Assembly: GCA_036404255.1 (NCBI GenBank)
Contig: DASWOP010000121.1
Coordinates: 1 to 31,969, forward strand
Length of the DNA: 31,969 nt
Direction of reading: 5' to 3'
Source of the DNA: JARLFX01 sp036404255
GTDB lineage: Bacteria > Acidobacteriota > Terriglobia > Terriglobales > Acidobacteriaceae
Below the pieces are notes generated by a model. It was not told where the DNA came from. It searched no databases and worked only from the letters and a program-made list of their open reading frames with translations. Shown here one piece after another: positions 16,540 to 24,597 of the stretch (position 1 is its first letter; every line of letters starts with the position of its first letter). The position numbers and the translations under genes are program-made.

Positions 16540-17991
16540 CTAGGACCCCGTGCCGCCAACGGTCATGCGGTCGAGCTTGATCGTCGGCATGCCAACGCCT
16601 ACGGGAACGCTCTGTCCATTCTTGCCGCACGTGCCAATGCCTTCGTCCAGCGCGAGATCGTTGCCCACCATGGAGACAAACTTCAGCGCCTCCGGTCCAT
16701 TGCCGATTAGGGTTGCGCCCTTCACCGGCGCGGTCACCTTGCCGTCTTCGATCAGGTAAGCTTCGCTGGCAGAGAAGACGAACTTGCCGTTCGTGATGTC
16801 TACCTGTCCGCCGCCGAAGTTCACCGCATACAGGCCGCGCTTCACGCTCTTGATGATGTCGCTTGGCTCGTCCTCGCCATTGAGCATGTAGGTGTTCGTC
16901 ATGCGCGGCATGGTCAGTTGCGAATAGCTCTCACGGCGTCCACTGCCGGTGCTCACGCCACCCATCAGCCGCGCCGAGAGCTTGTCAGATAGGTAACCCT
17001 TCAGGATGCCGTTCTCGATCAGCACATTCTCCTGCGTCGGTGTGCCTTCGTCGTCCACGTTGAGCGAGCCGCGGCGCCCCGGCATCGTGCCGTTGTCCAC
17101 GACCGTGACCTTGGGCGATGCCACCTGCTGGCCGATCAGTCCTGCAAACGCCGACGTCTTCTTGCGATTGAAATCTGCTTCCAGCCCGTGGCCTACAGCC
17201 TCATGCAGCAGCACGCCGGGCCAACCGGGTCCGAGCACCACTTCCATCTCGCCTGCTGGTGCAGCCACTGCGCCGAGCTGCAGAATGGCGCCGCGTGCAG
17301 CCTCGCGCGCAAAGTGCTCGGGCGATTTGTTGCCTTCGAAAAAGTCCAGCGTCACGCGTCCGCCACCGCCAGAGGTCCCGCGTGCGGTGTTGATAGCGTC
17401 CTTCGCAATCACGAATACATTCAGCCGAGCGAGCGGCTGGGTGTCGCTGGCAAAGGTGCCGTCGCTGGCTGCAATCAGGATGCGGCGCAGCTCGTCGTTG
17501 AAGCTCGCGCGTACCTGGTGAATGCGGTTGTCGAATGCCCGGGCGGCCTTGTCCGCGCGGAGGATCAGTTCCAGCTTCGCGGCAATGTCGGTATCGGTTC
17601 CGGCGATGGGGTAGAGCGCCGGGGTCCGTGTCTCGGTAAAGCCCTGCACGGTCTCTTTCGCCGGTCCATTGGCGATCAGCGCAGCAGTACGCGCGGCGCG
17701 CAGCAGCCGGTCCGGGGAGAGGTCGTCTGTATAGGCAAATCCTGTGCGCTCGCCGCTCACGACGCGGATGCCGCAGCCCACGCTGATGCCCTGGCTGGCC
17801 GTCTTGACCAGCGATTCATCCACGCCAATGGAGGTGGAGGTGACGGATTCGAAGTAAAGATCCGCATAATCTCCGCCGGCAGAGAGCGCCTCGCCCAGGC
17901 AGCGCTCCAGCAGCCGCTCGGAGATGCCGAGCTTATCCATGAAGTAGCGCTTGTGGTCCGGAATGGGGGAAGGCGCGGTGAGCGTGGTCAT
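16540..17991 (-). CDS. tldD: Metalloprotease TldD
   Basis: The product is 483 residues from ATG 17991, which has AGGGG just upstream; the frame opens at 18,027 but that ATG lacks a ribosome site. It shows the TldD zinc site: HEAVGH with H263, E264 and H268, and the third ligand Cys 455 in GTCGKNGQ. TldD forms a heterodimer with TldE/PmbA that trims unfolded peptides and matures ribosomal peptides such as microcins. No tldE gene lies next to it here, so the partner must be elsewhere. The length and C-terminal half are typical of the family. The flanking genes do not suggest a peptide-natural-product locus. Confidence 0.93.
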   Translation of the reverse strand: MTTLTAPSPIPDHKRYFMDKLGISERLLERCLGEALSAGGDYADLYFESVTSTSIGVDESLVKTASQGISVGCGIRVVSGERTGFAYTDDLSPDRLLRAARTAALIANGPAKETVQGFTETRTPALYPIAGTDTDIAAKLELILRADKAARAFDNRIHQVRASFNDELRRILIAASDGTFASDTQPLARLNVFVIAKDAINTARGTSGGGGRVTLDFFEGNKSPEHFAREAARGAILQLGAVAAPAGEMEVVLGPGWPGVLLHEAVGHGLEADFNRKKTSAFAGLIGQQVASPKVTVVDNGTMPGRRGSLNVDDEGTPTQENVLIENGILKGYLSDKLSARLMGGVSTGSGRRESYSQLTMPRMTNTYMLNGEDEPSDIIKSVKRGLYAVNFGGGQVDITNGKFVFSASEAYLIEDGKVTAPVKGATLIGNGPEALKFVSMVGNDLALDEGIGTCGKNGQSVPVGVGMPTIKLDRMTVGGTGS

Positions 17992-18180
17992 TACCCCTAT
18001 TCTAGGCTCTGCCGGGCCTGCTGTCATGCGGCTTTACGGCTTGCGGAAGACTCGACAGTTCAAAAATGCACAGAAATTGATCGTGTGAGTCTGCACAGAA
18101 CGATCACGAGCCTTGAGCGATAGTTTCCTATCCCCCAATTCGCCCACTTCAACCACCCTTATTGAGTCTTTCCGCCGCCA

Positions 18181-18317
18181 GTTTAGCCACTCGCCATTTA
18201 GCTTCAGCTAGTTAGCCCGTAGCTAGTTAGCCCGTAGCCAGTGTTTAGCCACCGCCAGTTTAGCCACCGCCAGTTTAGCCATCGCCAGTTTAGCCACCGC
18301 CAGTTTAGCCGCAGCCG
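18181..18317. repeat. 15-bp tandem repeat array (GTTTAGCCACCGCCA)
   Basis: From 18,243 there are five consecutive 15-base units, with units 1, 2 and 4 identical (GTTTAGCCACCGCCA), unit 3 differing by one base and unit 5 degraded. Upstream are two GTTAGCCCGTAGCYA units (18,211 and 18,226) and a 16-base relative at 18,181. This is a minisatellite-like array, likely to vary in copy number among strains. Confidence 0.9.
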
Positions 18318-18357
18318 CATTAGCTGCCCGTGCCTTGATTTGCTTTTAGGGATTAAG

Positions 18358-18434
18358 CCCCCGGCTTTAGCCGGGGGAGTGCGGGCTTCAGCCCGCACGA
18401 AAAGCCGCACCCTATAGAAAGGGGCTTTAGCCCC
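18358..18434. repeat. Cluster of three REP-like GC hairpins (GCTTYAGC core)
   Basis: Three palindromes share a GC-TTTA/TTCA-GC core: 18,358-18,377 (8-bp stem), 18,379-18,398 (8-bp stem) and 18,421-18,434 (5-bp stem). A fourth copy lies at 24,527-24,542. They sit just downstream of the minus-strand DUF1906 gene and could also dampen read-through. Short palindromes of this kind occur as dispersed REP-like elements in many bacteria. Confidence 0.8.
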
Positions 18435-18457
18435 GGAGGGGGAGCGTACAAAGCTGT

Positions 18458-19300
18458 CTACCGTCCGCTGGAAGGGTCCGCCGTAGCCGCCACGTTGAGA
18501 TCAATATCCAGCCTAGGCGCTGCCGCCACATGGCAGTTACCGTCGCGGCCGTAAGTAGCAGCACACGCGCGGGTTATCTCTGGCCTTCGGGGAGATTGCG
18601 CAAACTGCCACACCACTGCATCGCTAGTGCCGGAGAGCGCGAGCGCTGGGACTTTTGTAGTGCATCCCGGAGCAGGCGGACAAGCGTCCTGCGCCACCCA
18701 CAGCGCAATGGGGAAGGGCTGGTGCGCCCGAATATCCGCCGCCGTTGTGATCGTCACTCCGTGCCCCTCATCCACTGGCTGGCCCGAGCAGTAGACGCCG
18801 GGCCGCAGGTCCGACTTGCGAACTGCCGTAGCCCATGCGAAGAGATAAGCAGCCTGTTCCGGCAGCATCCGGCCACCCTCCTCCATGTCGAGGAAGATCA
18901 GCGTACCTGCCGGAAAACCCTCGGCGTGCGCAGCTTTCACCGCAGCCTCGCCGTCGCGAGTCCCCAGCGCGGCGGCATTCCCATGCTGCAACTGCCGGTC
19001 CAGCCGCCCATTGAACAGCACCAGAAAGCCGAATCCAGCCTGCACCAGCGCATTGCGATGCCCGCGCCAGCTGTTGATCTTCTCTCCCGGCGGCACGTTG
19101 AGCCAATAGCCGGTAAAGGCGAAGGTGTTGTGCAGTGTCGGGAGCGCAGCGTCGCCCGGATAGCCGTTGCGATCGAAGCCCAGGAAGCTGGCCTGCGCCG
19201 GTTGCTGCGCAAACAATCCCATACACGCGAGAGCGAGAAGGAAGAGGGTGACGGCTGCGGCTGTCAGCGGCCTGCGATGCATAAAATAACGCGACACCAT
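18458..19300 (-). CDS. Secreted DUF1906 / Rv2525c-like glycoside-hydrolase-like protein
   Basis: I start at ATG 19300 (280 residues), which places a signal peptide (LTAAAVTLFLLALACMGLFA) near the N-terminus; the frame extends to 19,375 without a better start, and ATG 19282 is an alternative. The mature protein begins with FLGFDRNGYPGD and contains FTGYWLN, LIFLDMEEGG and PGVYCSG. This is the layout of the DUF1906 TIM-barrel family related to GH25 lysozymes, with the acidic pair D and E in LDMEE as possible catalytic residues. It may act on peptidoglycan or another envelope glycan after export. It stands alone, with dprA divergent upstream and repeats downstream, so context adds little. Confidence 0.8.
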   Translation of the reverse strand: MVSRYFMHRRPLTAAAVTLFLLALACMGLFAQQPAQASFLGFDRNGYPGDAALPTLHNTFAFTGYWLNVPPGEKINSWRGHRNALVQAGFGFLVLFNGRLDRQLQHGNAAALGTRDGEAAVKAAHAEGFPAGTLIFLDMEEGGRMLPEQAAYLFAWATAVRKSDLRPGVYCSGQPVDEGHGVTITTAADIRAHQPFPIALWVAQDACPPAPGCTTKVPALALSGTSDAVVWQFAQSPRRPEITRACAATYGRDGNCHVAAAPRLDIDLNVAATADPSSGR

Positions 19301-19441
19301 GCAAGTGTACCAACCAACCGCAGGCTCGCGTCTGCGCGGCTTTCGTGGGAACACACCGCAATGTGACACTCCCAAAAGCCATCTGCCCGGCCCGCAACTT
19401 GATGTGGCGGCACGTTCCTGTTACTCTCCTGCCGATTACCT

Positions 19442-20656
19442 ATGACTGAATATGCCATCGTTGAAACTGCGCCGCCGAGTGATGAATCCCGCCTCGCGTG
19501 GATGGCGCTGACCCTGACGCCGGGCCTTGGCCCGACGCGAATTCGCAAGGCTGTAGAGCGTTTGCGCCGTGCCGGTGATGTGGCTCACCTCTTCCACGCG
19601 CCCCTCACCGAGCTCGAAGCCTGCGGTATGCCGGCGTCCTCCGCCCAGTTTATATTCGATGGCCGCGCACGCACCGCAGCCGAGGCTGAGGCAAGTCGGG
19701 TGGAGGAACTCGGCGCACGTTTCCTCACGCAGGACTGCCCCGAATATCCCGAGCGTCTGCTGGAGATCTATGATCCGCCTGCAGTGCTCTGGCTCCACGG
19801 CGATGCAAAGCTCCTTGCGCGCCCCGGAATCGCCGTCGTGGGGACCCGCCACCCCACGCCCTACGGCAGTGGCATGGCCCATGCGCTCGCCCGCGACCTC
19901 GCCCTCCGCGGCCTCACCATCCTCAGCGGCATGGCCCGCGGCGTGGATACAGCCGCCCACAAAGCCGCGATCGAGGCCCACGGTAAAACGGTCGCCGTCT
20001 GGGGCACCGGCATCGACGTGATCTACCCCAAGGAAAACAAGAAGCTGGCCGAGCAGATCCTCTCCAGCGGTGGCACCATCATCTCGGAGTATCCTCTGGG
20101 CACCTTCCCGGCCGCGCAGAACTTCCCCGTCCGCAACCGCATTCTCAGCGGAATGTCCGTCGCCGTACTGGTGATTGAGGCAGGCGAATATAGCGGCACC
20201 CGGATCACGGCGCGCTGCGCTCTGGAGCAGAATCGCGACGTCTTCGCCGTCCCCGGCAACGTGACCAACAAAAACGCCTGGGGCCCAAACACCCTCATCA
20301 AGCAAGGCGCCCGGCTTACGGCAACCTGGGAGGATGTCTGGGAAGACCTGCCCTCGCAGGTGCGGCTGGATCTGGAAGGCGAGCTCGAACAGAGGGCTGA
20401 GGTGCAGGCCCTCCTGCCAGTGCATGAATCCGGCGACGTACCCGGTGCATCCTTATTAACGGATCAGCCCCTCCCCGAGCATGAACGCCAGGTGCTGGAG
20501 CAGCTTCGGCACGACGAATCGATCCAGCTGGACGAGCTCATTGAGAAGCTGGAGACCAAACTGGGCTCGGCGGAGATCTTTACCGCGCTCTTCGAACTGG
20601 AGCTCGCTGGCCGGATCAAACAGCTTCCCGGAAAAAATTATGTTCGCAGCTTTTAA
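19442..20656 (+). CDS. dprA: DNA processing protein DprA
   Basis: The 404-residue protein has an N-terminal helix-hairpin/SAM-like region (about 20-75). The central Rossmann-like DprA core follows, with GTRHPTPYG, LSGMARGVDTAAH, PLGTFPAAQNFPVRNR, EAGEYSGT and VPGNV motifs. A C-terminal winged helix covers about the last 65 residues. DprA binds incoming single-stranded DNA during natural transformation and loads RecA. The length is somewhat above the common 360-370 residues because of a linker before the winged helix. The start ATG 19442 lacks an obvious ribosome site. topA follows 324 bases downstream in the same direction, a common dprA-topA neighbourhood. Confidence 0.95.
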   Translation: MTEYAIVETAPPSDESRLAWMALTLTPGLGPTRIRKAVERLRRAGDVAHLFHAPLTELEACGMPASSAQFIFDGRARTAAEAEASRVEELGARFLTQDCPEYPERLLEIYDPPAVLWLHGDAKLLARPGIAVVGTRHPTPYGSGMAHALARDLALRGLTILSGMARGVDTAAHKAAIEAHGKTVAVWGTGIDVIYPKENKKLAEQILSSGGTIISEYPLGTFPAAQNFPVRNRILSGMSVAVLVIEAGEYSGTRITARCALEQNRDVFAVPGNVTNKNAWGPNTLIKQGARLTATWEDVWEDLPSQVRLDLEGELEQRAEVQALLPVHESGDVPGASLLTDQPLPEHERQVLEQLRHDESIQLDELIEKLETKLGSAEIFTALFELELAGRIKQLPGKNYVRSF

Positions 20657-20980
20657 CAGGCGGTCCCAGCCACCCCGCAAAGCATGTGATTTGGAGCTTG
20701 TGCAAATCGCTGTAAATTATTGATCCTGAACGGCAATCAAGTGGTGTTGGCGTGCCTTCCTTAAGGCCCGCGGCGGACTATGCCATGCACCCTTCCGGCG
20801 ATTGGTTCGTCTAATCCCGGGAGCGAAGTGAGATTGACAGGCTCCCGCCACTCCGTGTTAGGGTTCGACGAGTCTACTGCAAAAACGGAATTCAGCAGAA
20901 CAGGCTGCAATGAAGTAAAGGGAATCAAGCAGGACAGGAAGTAAAGAAGAATTAAGCAAGACAGGAAATTTTAAGCACAC
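20657..20980. other. dprA-topA intergenic region with repeats and a possible promoter
   Basis: No gene is supported here. TTGACA at 20,834-20,839 followed by a loosely spaced TAGGGT (20,859-20,864, 19-base gap) could be a topA promoter. The stretch next to topA holds three copies of a 16-base AATYMAGCARRACAGG unit at 20,889, 20,923 and 20,950, the last ending 15 bases before the topA ATG. The unit's ACAGG may also supply the weak ribosome site. Confidence 0.55.
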
Positions 20981-23863
20981 ATGAGCAAATCTCTCGTAAT
21001 CGTTGAATCGCCGGCCAAGGCCAAGACGATCAACAAATATCTCGGCAGCGACTACATCGTGGAGGCCTCACTGGGCCACGTGATGGACTTGCCGAAGAAC
21101 GACATCGGCGTGGAGCTGAAGCATCGCACCTTTGCGCCCACGCTGATCGTGTCACCCGGTAAAGAAAAGATCGTCGACCGCCTCAAGAAGCTGGCCGCGA
21201 AGGCCGACGCCATCTACCTGGCGCCCGATCCTGACCGCGAAGGCGAGGCAATTGCCGAGCATTTGCGGATGCAGCTTGAGCCCGCCATGAAGAAGGGCGG
21301 CACCATCCAGCGCGTCACCTTTAACGAGATCACCAAGAAGGCCGTAAAAGCCGCCTTCCAGCACGCCCGCGCCGTCGATCAGAACCTCGTAGACGCGCAG
21401 CAGACGCGCCGCGTTCTGGATCGCCTGGTGGGCTACCAGATCTCTCCGCTCCTGTGGGATAAGGTGCGCCGTGGCCTCTCCGCCGGCCGCGTGCAGACGG
21501 TTGCCCTGCGCCTCATCGTCGAGCGCGAGCATGAGATCAACGGCTTTGTGCCGGTCGAGTATTGGAACATTGACGCCGTCCTGCGCCCCGACAACAGCGA
21601 GCAGGAGTTCCGCGCGCGGATGATCGGCGTAGAAGGCGATGCCATCCGTGTCGCCGACAAGAAGGACGCGGAGGGCAAAGACCAGTTCATCGCCAACGCT
21701 CTGCCGAACCAGTCCGTCGTAGACCCGATTGTGGCGCAGCTGGAAAAGGCGAAATGGACCGTCCGTTCCGTGATCAAGAAGGAGCGGCGGCAGGTTGCGC
21801 GAGCCCCCTACACCACCAGCAAACTGCAGCAGGATGCCTCCGGCAAGCTCGGCTTCAACGTCCGCAGAACCATGGGAGTTGCCCAGCGTCTCTATGAAGG
21901 CGTCGAGATTGGCGGCGATGGCACCGTTGGTCTCATCACCTACATGCGTACCGATTCCACGCGCATGAGCCCCGACGCCGTGAAGGACATTCGCAGCTAC
22001 GTGCAGCAGCGTTTTGGTGCGGAATATCTGCCCGGCACGGAAAACAGTTTCAAGACCAAGAGCAGCGCGCAGGATGCGCATGAAGCCGTGCGCCCCACCG
22101 ACGTTACACTCACGCCGGAGAAGATTCGCCGCTACCTCAGCGATGAGCAGTTCCGCCTCTACCGCATGATCTGGGAGCGCGCCGTTACCAGCCAGATGTC
22201 GCCCGCGGTCTTCGACCAGACGACGGTTGAGATCGACGCAAAGGCCGATAAAACCTACAACTTCCGCAGCTCGGGCAGCATTCTCAAGTTTGCCGGATAC
22301 CTCTGGTTTGACGAGGAGAAGAAGAAGGAAAAGGCCGAGCGCGCCGTTGCAGAAGCCAGGGCAGCAGAGGCCAAAGAAGACGACGCAAGCGAAGATTCTT
22401 CGACCGAGCGCCGTCTGCCTGCGTTGACTGACGGGCAGGCGCTGGTCAAGCGTTCGCTCGACGTCCAGCAGAAGTACACGCAGCCGCCACCGCGCTTCAA
22501 CGAAGCCAGCCTCGTCAAGACGCTGGAAGAGAAGGGAATTGGTCGCCCGTCCACGTACGCGTCCATCATTAACACTATCCAGGACCGCGATTATGTGAAG
22601 AAGATTGCCAAGAAGTTTGTGCCGACGGAGATCGGCATGGTGGTCACGGAGCTTCTCGTCAAGAACTTCCCCTACATCTTCAAGCTCGCCTACACCGCGC
22701 AGCTTGAGGGCGAACTGGACGCCGTAGAAGCAGGCTCAGAGAAGTGGACCGACCTGCTCAGCGCCTTCTACGACCACTTCGAAGGCGAGCTCCACGCCGC
22801 CGGGAACACCATGGAAGACATCAAGCGCATGGAGCAGACAACGAAAGAAGTCTGCGACAAGTGCGGTGCGCCGCTGGTGCTGAAGTGGGGCAAGTTCGGC
22901 AGCTTCTACTCGTGCTCCAACTTCTCCAAGGCCAAGCCGATCACCATCGCAGCGGGCCCATGGAAGAAGAACTCGAAGACTGCGATCAAGAAGGTCACAA
23001 CCGCCTTCAACTTCCCCGTCACGGTGAAGACTCTTACCGGCGACGTGACCGACTTCGAAAAAGAAGTCAAAGATGTGAAGTCGATGACCGCCGCCATTGA
23101 AGAGGCATTTCCGCGTGGTAAGAAGGTGATCGTAGAGCCGTTCAGCTGCGACTTCACCAAAGAAAACTTCGCCGCGAAGCCCGACCTCAGCTCGCCCGAA
23201 GCAGCCGACGCGGAGCAGGAAGAAGAGTTCTGTGACAACTGCGGCCGCCTCATGGTGCTGAAGAACGGTCCCTGGGGCCCGTTCATGAGCTGCCCCGGCT
23301 ACAACGACGATCCGCCCTGCAAAACCATCCGCAAGCTCACGCAGAAGGTACAGCAGAAGCCGCCCGTCGTGCTCGAAGAGAAGTGCCCCAAGTGCGGCAA
23401 GCCTCTGCTGCAGCGCGAAGGCCAGTACGGCGAGTTCATAGCTTGCTCCGGCTTCCCCAAGTGCAAGTACGTGAAGCAGAACCTGCTGGACGTGAAGTGC
23501 CCGAAGTGCGGCGGCGACATCGCCGAACGCAAGGCGCGCACCGGCAACTACTTCTACGGTTGCACCAACTACCCGAAGTGCGACTTCACCTCAAACCAGA
23601 AGCTCATCGACCAGCCGTGCCCCAAGTGCGACTCGCCCTATCTTCTGGAGCTGGTGAACAAGGAAGGCGTCTTCCTTGTCTGCCCGAACAACAAGGAAGC
23701 TCTGCCCAAGCGCCGTCCGAAGAAGGGCGCCAAGGTGGAAGAAGCAAATCCGCACGCGCCCTGCACCTACGAGAAGCGCATCGCAGACGCCCCCGAGCCA
23801 GACGAGGTGAAGGATCCCGGACTGCCCGATCCGGAGAAGACGCGCCCACTCGCGATGGCATAA
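20981..23863 (+). CDS. topA: DNA topoisomerase I
   Basis: The 960-residue type IA topoisomerase relaxes negatively supercoiled DNA. The Toprim domain covers about 1-115, with the acidic DPDREGEA motif at 83-90. The catalytic tyrosine is Y321 in TYMRTDSTR, matching the family position. A Lys/Glu-rich insertion lies around 445-475. The C-terminus has five Cys-containing zinc-ribbon modules (CDKCG, CDNCG, CPKCG, CPKCG, CPKCD); the first shows three rather than four cysteines, so it may not hold zinc. A basic tail follows (PKRRPKKGAK). It is downstream of dprA, with a strong terminator 28 bases after the stop. The product is essential in most bacteria and acts on the nucleoid. Confidence 0.97.
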   Translation: MSKSLVIVESPAKAKTINKYLGSDYIVEASLGHVMDLPKNDIGVELKHRTFAPTLIVSPGKEKIVDRLKKLAAKADAIYLAPDPDREGEAIAEHLRMQLEPAMKKGGTIQRVTFNEITKKAVKAAFQHARAVDQNLVDAQQTRRVLDRLVGYQISPLLWDKVRRGLSAGRVQTVALRLIVEREHEINGFVPVEYWNIDAVLRPDNSEQEFRARMIGVEGDAIRVADKKDAEGKDQFIANALPNQSVVDPIVAQLEKAKWTVRSVIKKERRQVARAPYTTSKLQQDASGKLGFNVRRTMGVAQRLYEGVEIGGDGTVGLITYMRTDSTRMSPDAVKDIRSYVQQRFGAEYLPGTENSFKTKSSAQDAHEAVRPTDVTLTPEKIRRYLSDEQFRLYRMIWERAVTSQMSPAVFDQTTVEIDAKADKTYNFRSSGSILKFAGYLWFDEEKKKEKAERAVAEARAAEAKEDDASEDSSTERRLPALTDGQALVKRSLDVQQKYTQPPPRFNEASLVKTLEEKGIGRPSTYASIINTIQDRDYVKKIAKKFVPTEIGMVVTELLVKNFPYIFKLAYTAQLEGELDAVEAGSEKWTDLLSAFYDHFEGELHAAGNTMEDIKRMEQTTKEVCDKCGAPLVLKWGKFGSFYSCSNFSKAKPITIAAGPWKKNSKTAIKKVTTAFNFPVTVKTLTGDVTDFEKEVKDVKSMTAAIEEAFPRGKKVIVEPFSCDFTKENFAAKPDLSSPEAADAEQEEEFCDNCGRLMVLKNGPWGPFMSCPGYNDDPPCKTIRKLTQKVQQKPPVVLEEKCPKCGKPLLQREGQYGEFIACSGFPKCKYVKQNLLDVKCPKCGGDIAERKARTGNYFYGCTNYPKCDFTSNQKLIDQPCPKCDSPYLLELVNKEGVFLVCPNNKEALPKRRPKKGAKVEEANPHAPCTYEKRIADAPEPDEVKDPGLPDPEKTRPLAMA

Positions 23864-23891
23864 GCCGTTCATGTGGCATACCAATAAAAAG

Positions 23892-23920
23892 CGCCCGGAG
23901 CCAGCCACTCCGGGCGTTTT
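23892..23920 (+). terminator. Rho-independent terminator after topA
   Basis: CGCCCGGAG (23,892-23,900) pairs perfectly with CTCCGGGCG (23,908-23,916) around a 7-base loop, followed by TTTT and a further CCTTT. An AAAAA run precedes the stem, so it could also work weakly on the other strand. Confidence 0.9.
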
Positions 23921-23956
23921 CCTTTACTACCTGTCATTCTGCTTTTGCTTATTCCT

Positions 23957-23981
23957 GTCATTCTGAGCGCAGCGAAGAATC
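23957..23981. repeat. Short form of the GTCATYCTGAGCG element, copy A
   Basis: GTCATTCTGAGCG followed directly by CAGCGAAGAATC: the same flanks as the 56-bp copies without the inserted stem. A further partial GTCATTCTG is seen near 23,933. Confidence 0.75.
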
Positions 23982-24068
23982 TGCTTCTCGCTTTTGTATT
24001 TGTTTGTCATCGCGCAACGCGCGAACGCTCCTGCCTATCTCCCCACACCTGATAAATTTTAAAAACTT

Positions 24069-24124
24069 GTCATCCTGAGCGGAGCCACTCGCAGCCTCAT
24101 CGCGAGTGGCGCAGTCGAAGGACC
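24069..24124. repeat. 56-bp interspersed hairpin element, copy B
   Basis: It begins GTCATCCTGAGCG and ends GCAGTCGAAGGACC, with an internal 9-bp stem GCCACTCGC (24,084-24,092) / GCGAGTGGC (24,102-24,110) and a 9-base loop. The sequence outside the stem nearly matches copy C. Confidence 0.85.
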
Positions 24125-24159
24125 TGCTTCTCTACCCATGTCGTCATCCCCACCCATAC

Positions 24160-24215
24160 GTCATCCTGAGCGAAGTCTCTCGCAGTCTCATCGCGAGAGA
24201 CGCAGTCGAAGGATC
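24160..24215. repeat. 56-bp interspersed hairpin element, copy C
   Basis: Same ends and length as copy B, but the stem is GTCTCTCGC (24,175-24,183) / GCGAGAGAC (24,193-24,201). Both arms differ from copy B in a way that keeps pairing. Confidence 0.85.
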
Positions 24216-24224
24216 CCAGTATTT

Positions 24225-24292
24225 CGCGAATGTCTCATCACTCCATAAAATTTATGGAGTGTCATCACCCTAACCCGTGTGGGACATTCGCG
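24225..24292. repeat. Nested inverted repeats
   Basis: Outer arms CGCGAATGTC (24,225-24,234) and GACATTCGCG (24,283-24,292) enclose an inner 11-bp palindrome arm CACTCCATAAA (24,239-24,249) and its complement (24,251-24,261) around a single A. The whole can fold into a long stem or cruciform. Confidence 0.8.
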
Positions 24293-24337
24293 CGAACCGC
24301 TCCCGCCCATCTCCCCGTCGCCACTACTTTCAATTGA

Positions 24338-24364
24338 GTCATTCTGAGCGTAGCCGAAGAATCC
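24338..24364. repeat. Short form of the GTCATYCTGAGCG element, copy D
   Basis: GTCATTCTGAGCG followed by TAGCCGAAGAATCC, again lacking the long stem. Confidence 0.75.
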
Positions 24365-24526
24365 AGATGCCTCTCGCATCACCCATACCGCCCCAGGCTT
24401 CCGCTGCACGCATGCCAGATGCCGGGTGCCCCATTCATCGCGGGATGAGTGGGAATCGTCGCGTAGCGACGACCGCTTTTGCCTCATTGCTTTGCTTAGC
24501 CCTGCGGAAAGTGCGCCGCACGTATA

Positions 24527-24542
24527 AGCGGCTTCAGCCGCT
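24527..24542. repeat. REP-like GCTTCAGC hairpin, isolated copy
   Basis: AGCGGC-TTCA-GCCGCT, a 6-bp stem with the same core as the cluster at 18,358-18,434. Confidence 0.75.
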
Positions 24543-24597
24543 GAGGTACGCTCTTCTACCACCACGAACGCAAGCCAGCTACGAAGAACCTCTGAAC

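Larger units (their letters stand above)
17992..18457. other. Repeat-bearing intergenic region between tldD and the DUF1906 gene
   Basis: About 465 bases without a supportable gene. It contains a short direct repeat (TGCACAGAA at 18,067 and 18,092, each followed by GATC), the 15-bp tandem array at 18,181-18,317 and three GC-rich hairpins at 18,358-18,434. A minus-strand frame through the array encodes a simple repeated LNWRW pentapeptide and is not believable as a protein. Confidence 0.75.
23921..24597. other. Gene-free repeat-rich region
   Basis: About 680 bases with no supportable gene. It carries four copies of a GTCATYCTGAGCG element (23,957; 24,069; 24,160; 24,338), two of them extended to 56 bases with a hairpin. 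It also has a nested palindrome at 24,225-24,292, a diverged direct repeat of about 60 bases at 24,014 and 24,290, and a GCTTCAGC hairpin at 24,527-24,542. Open frames crossing it lack any family feature. Confidence 0.8.

Noticed and set aside
17188..18123. 311-codon plus-strand frame over tldD
   Set aside because: Antisense to tldD; no family motifs.
18181..18317. Possible CRISPR array
   Set aside because: Units are directly adjacent 15-mers without spacers and no cas gene is present.
18204..18410. Minus-strand frame encoding repeated LNWRW pentapeptides
   Set aside because: The translation simply reflects the 15-bp tandem array; no start site and no non-repetitive domain.
19436..20425. 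329-codon minus-strand frame over dprA
   Set aside because: Antisense shadow of dprA, which is unmistakable.
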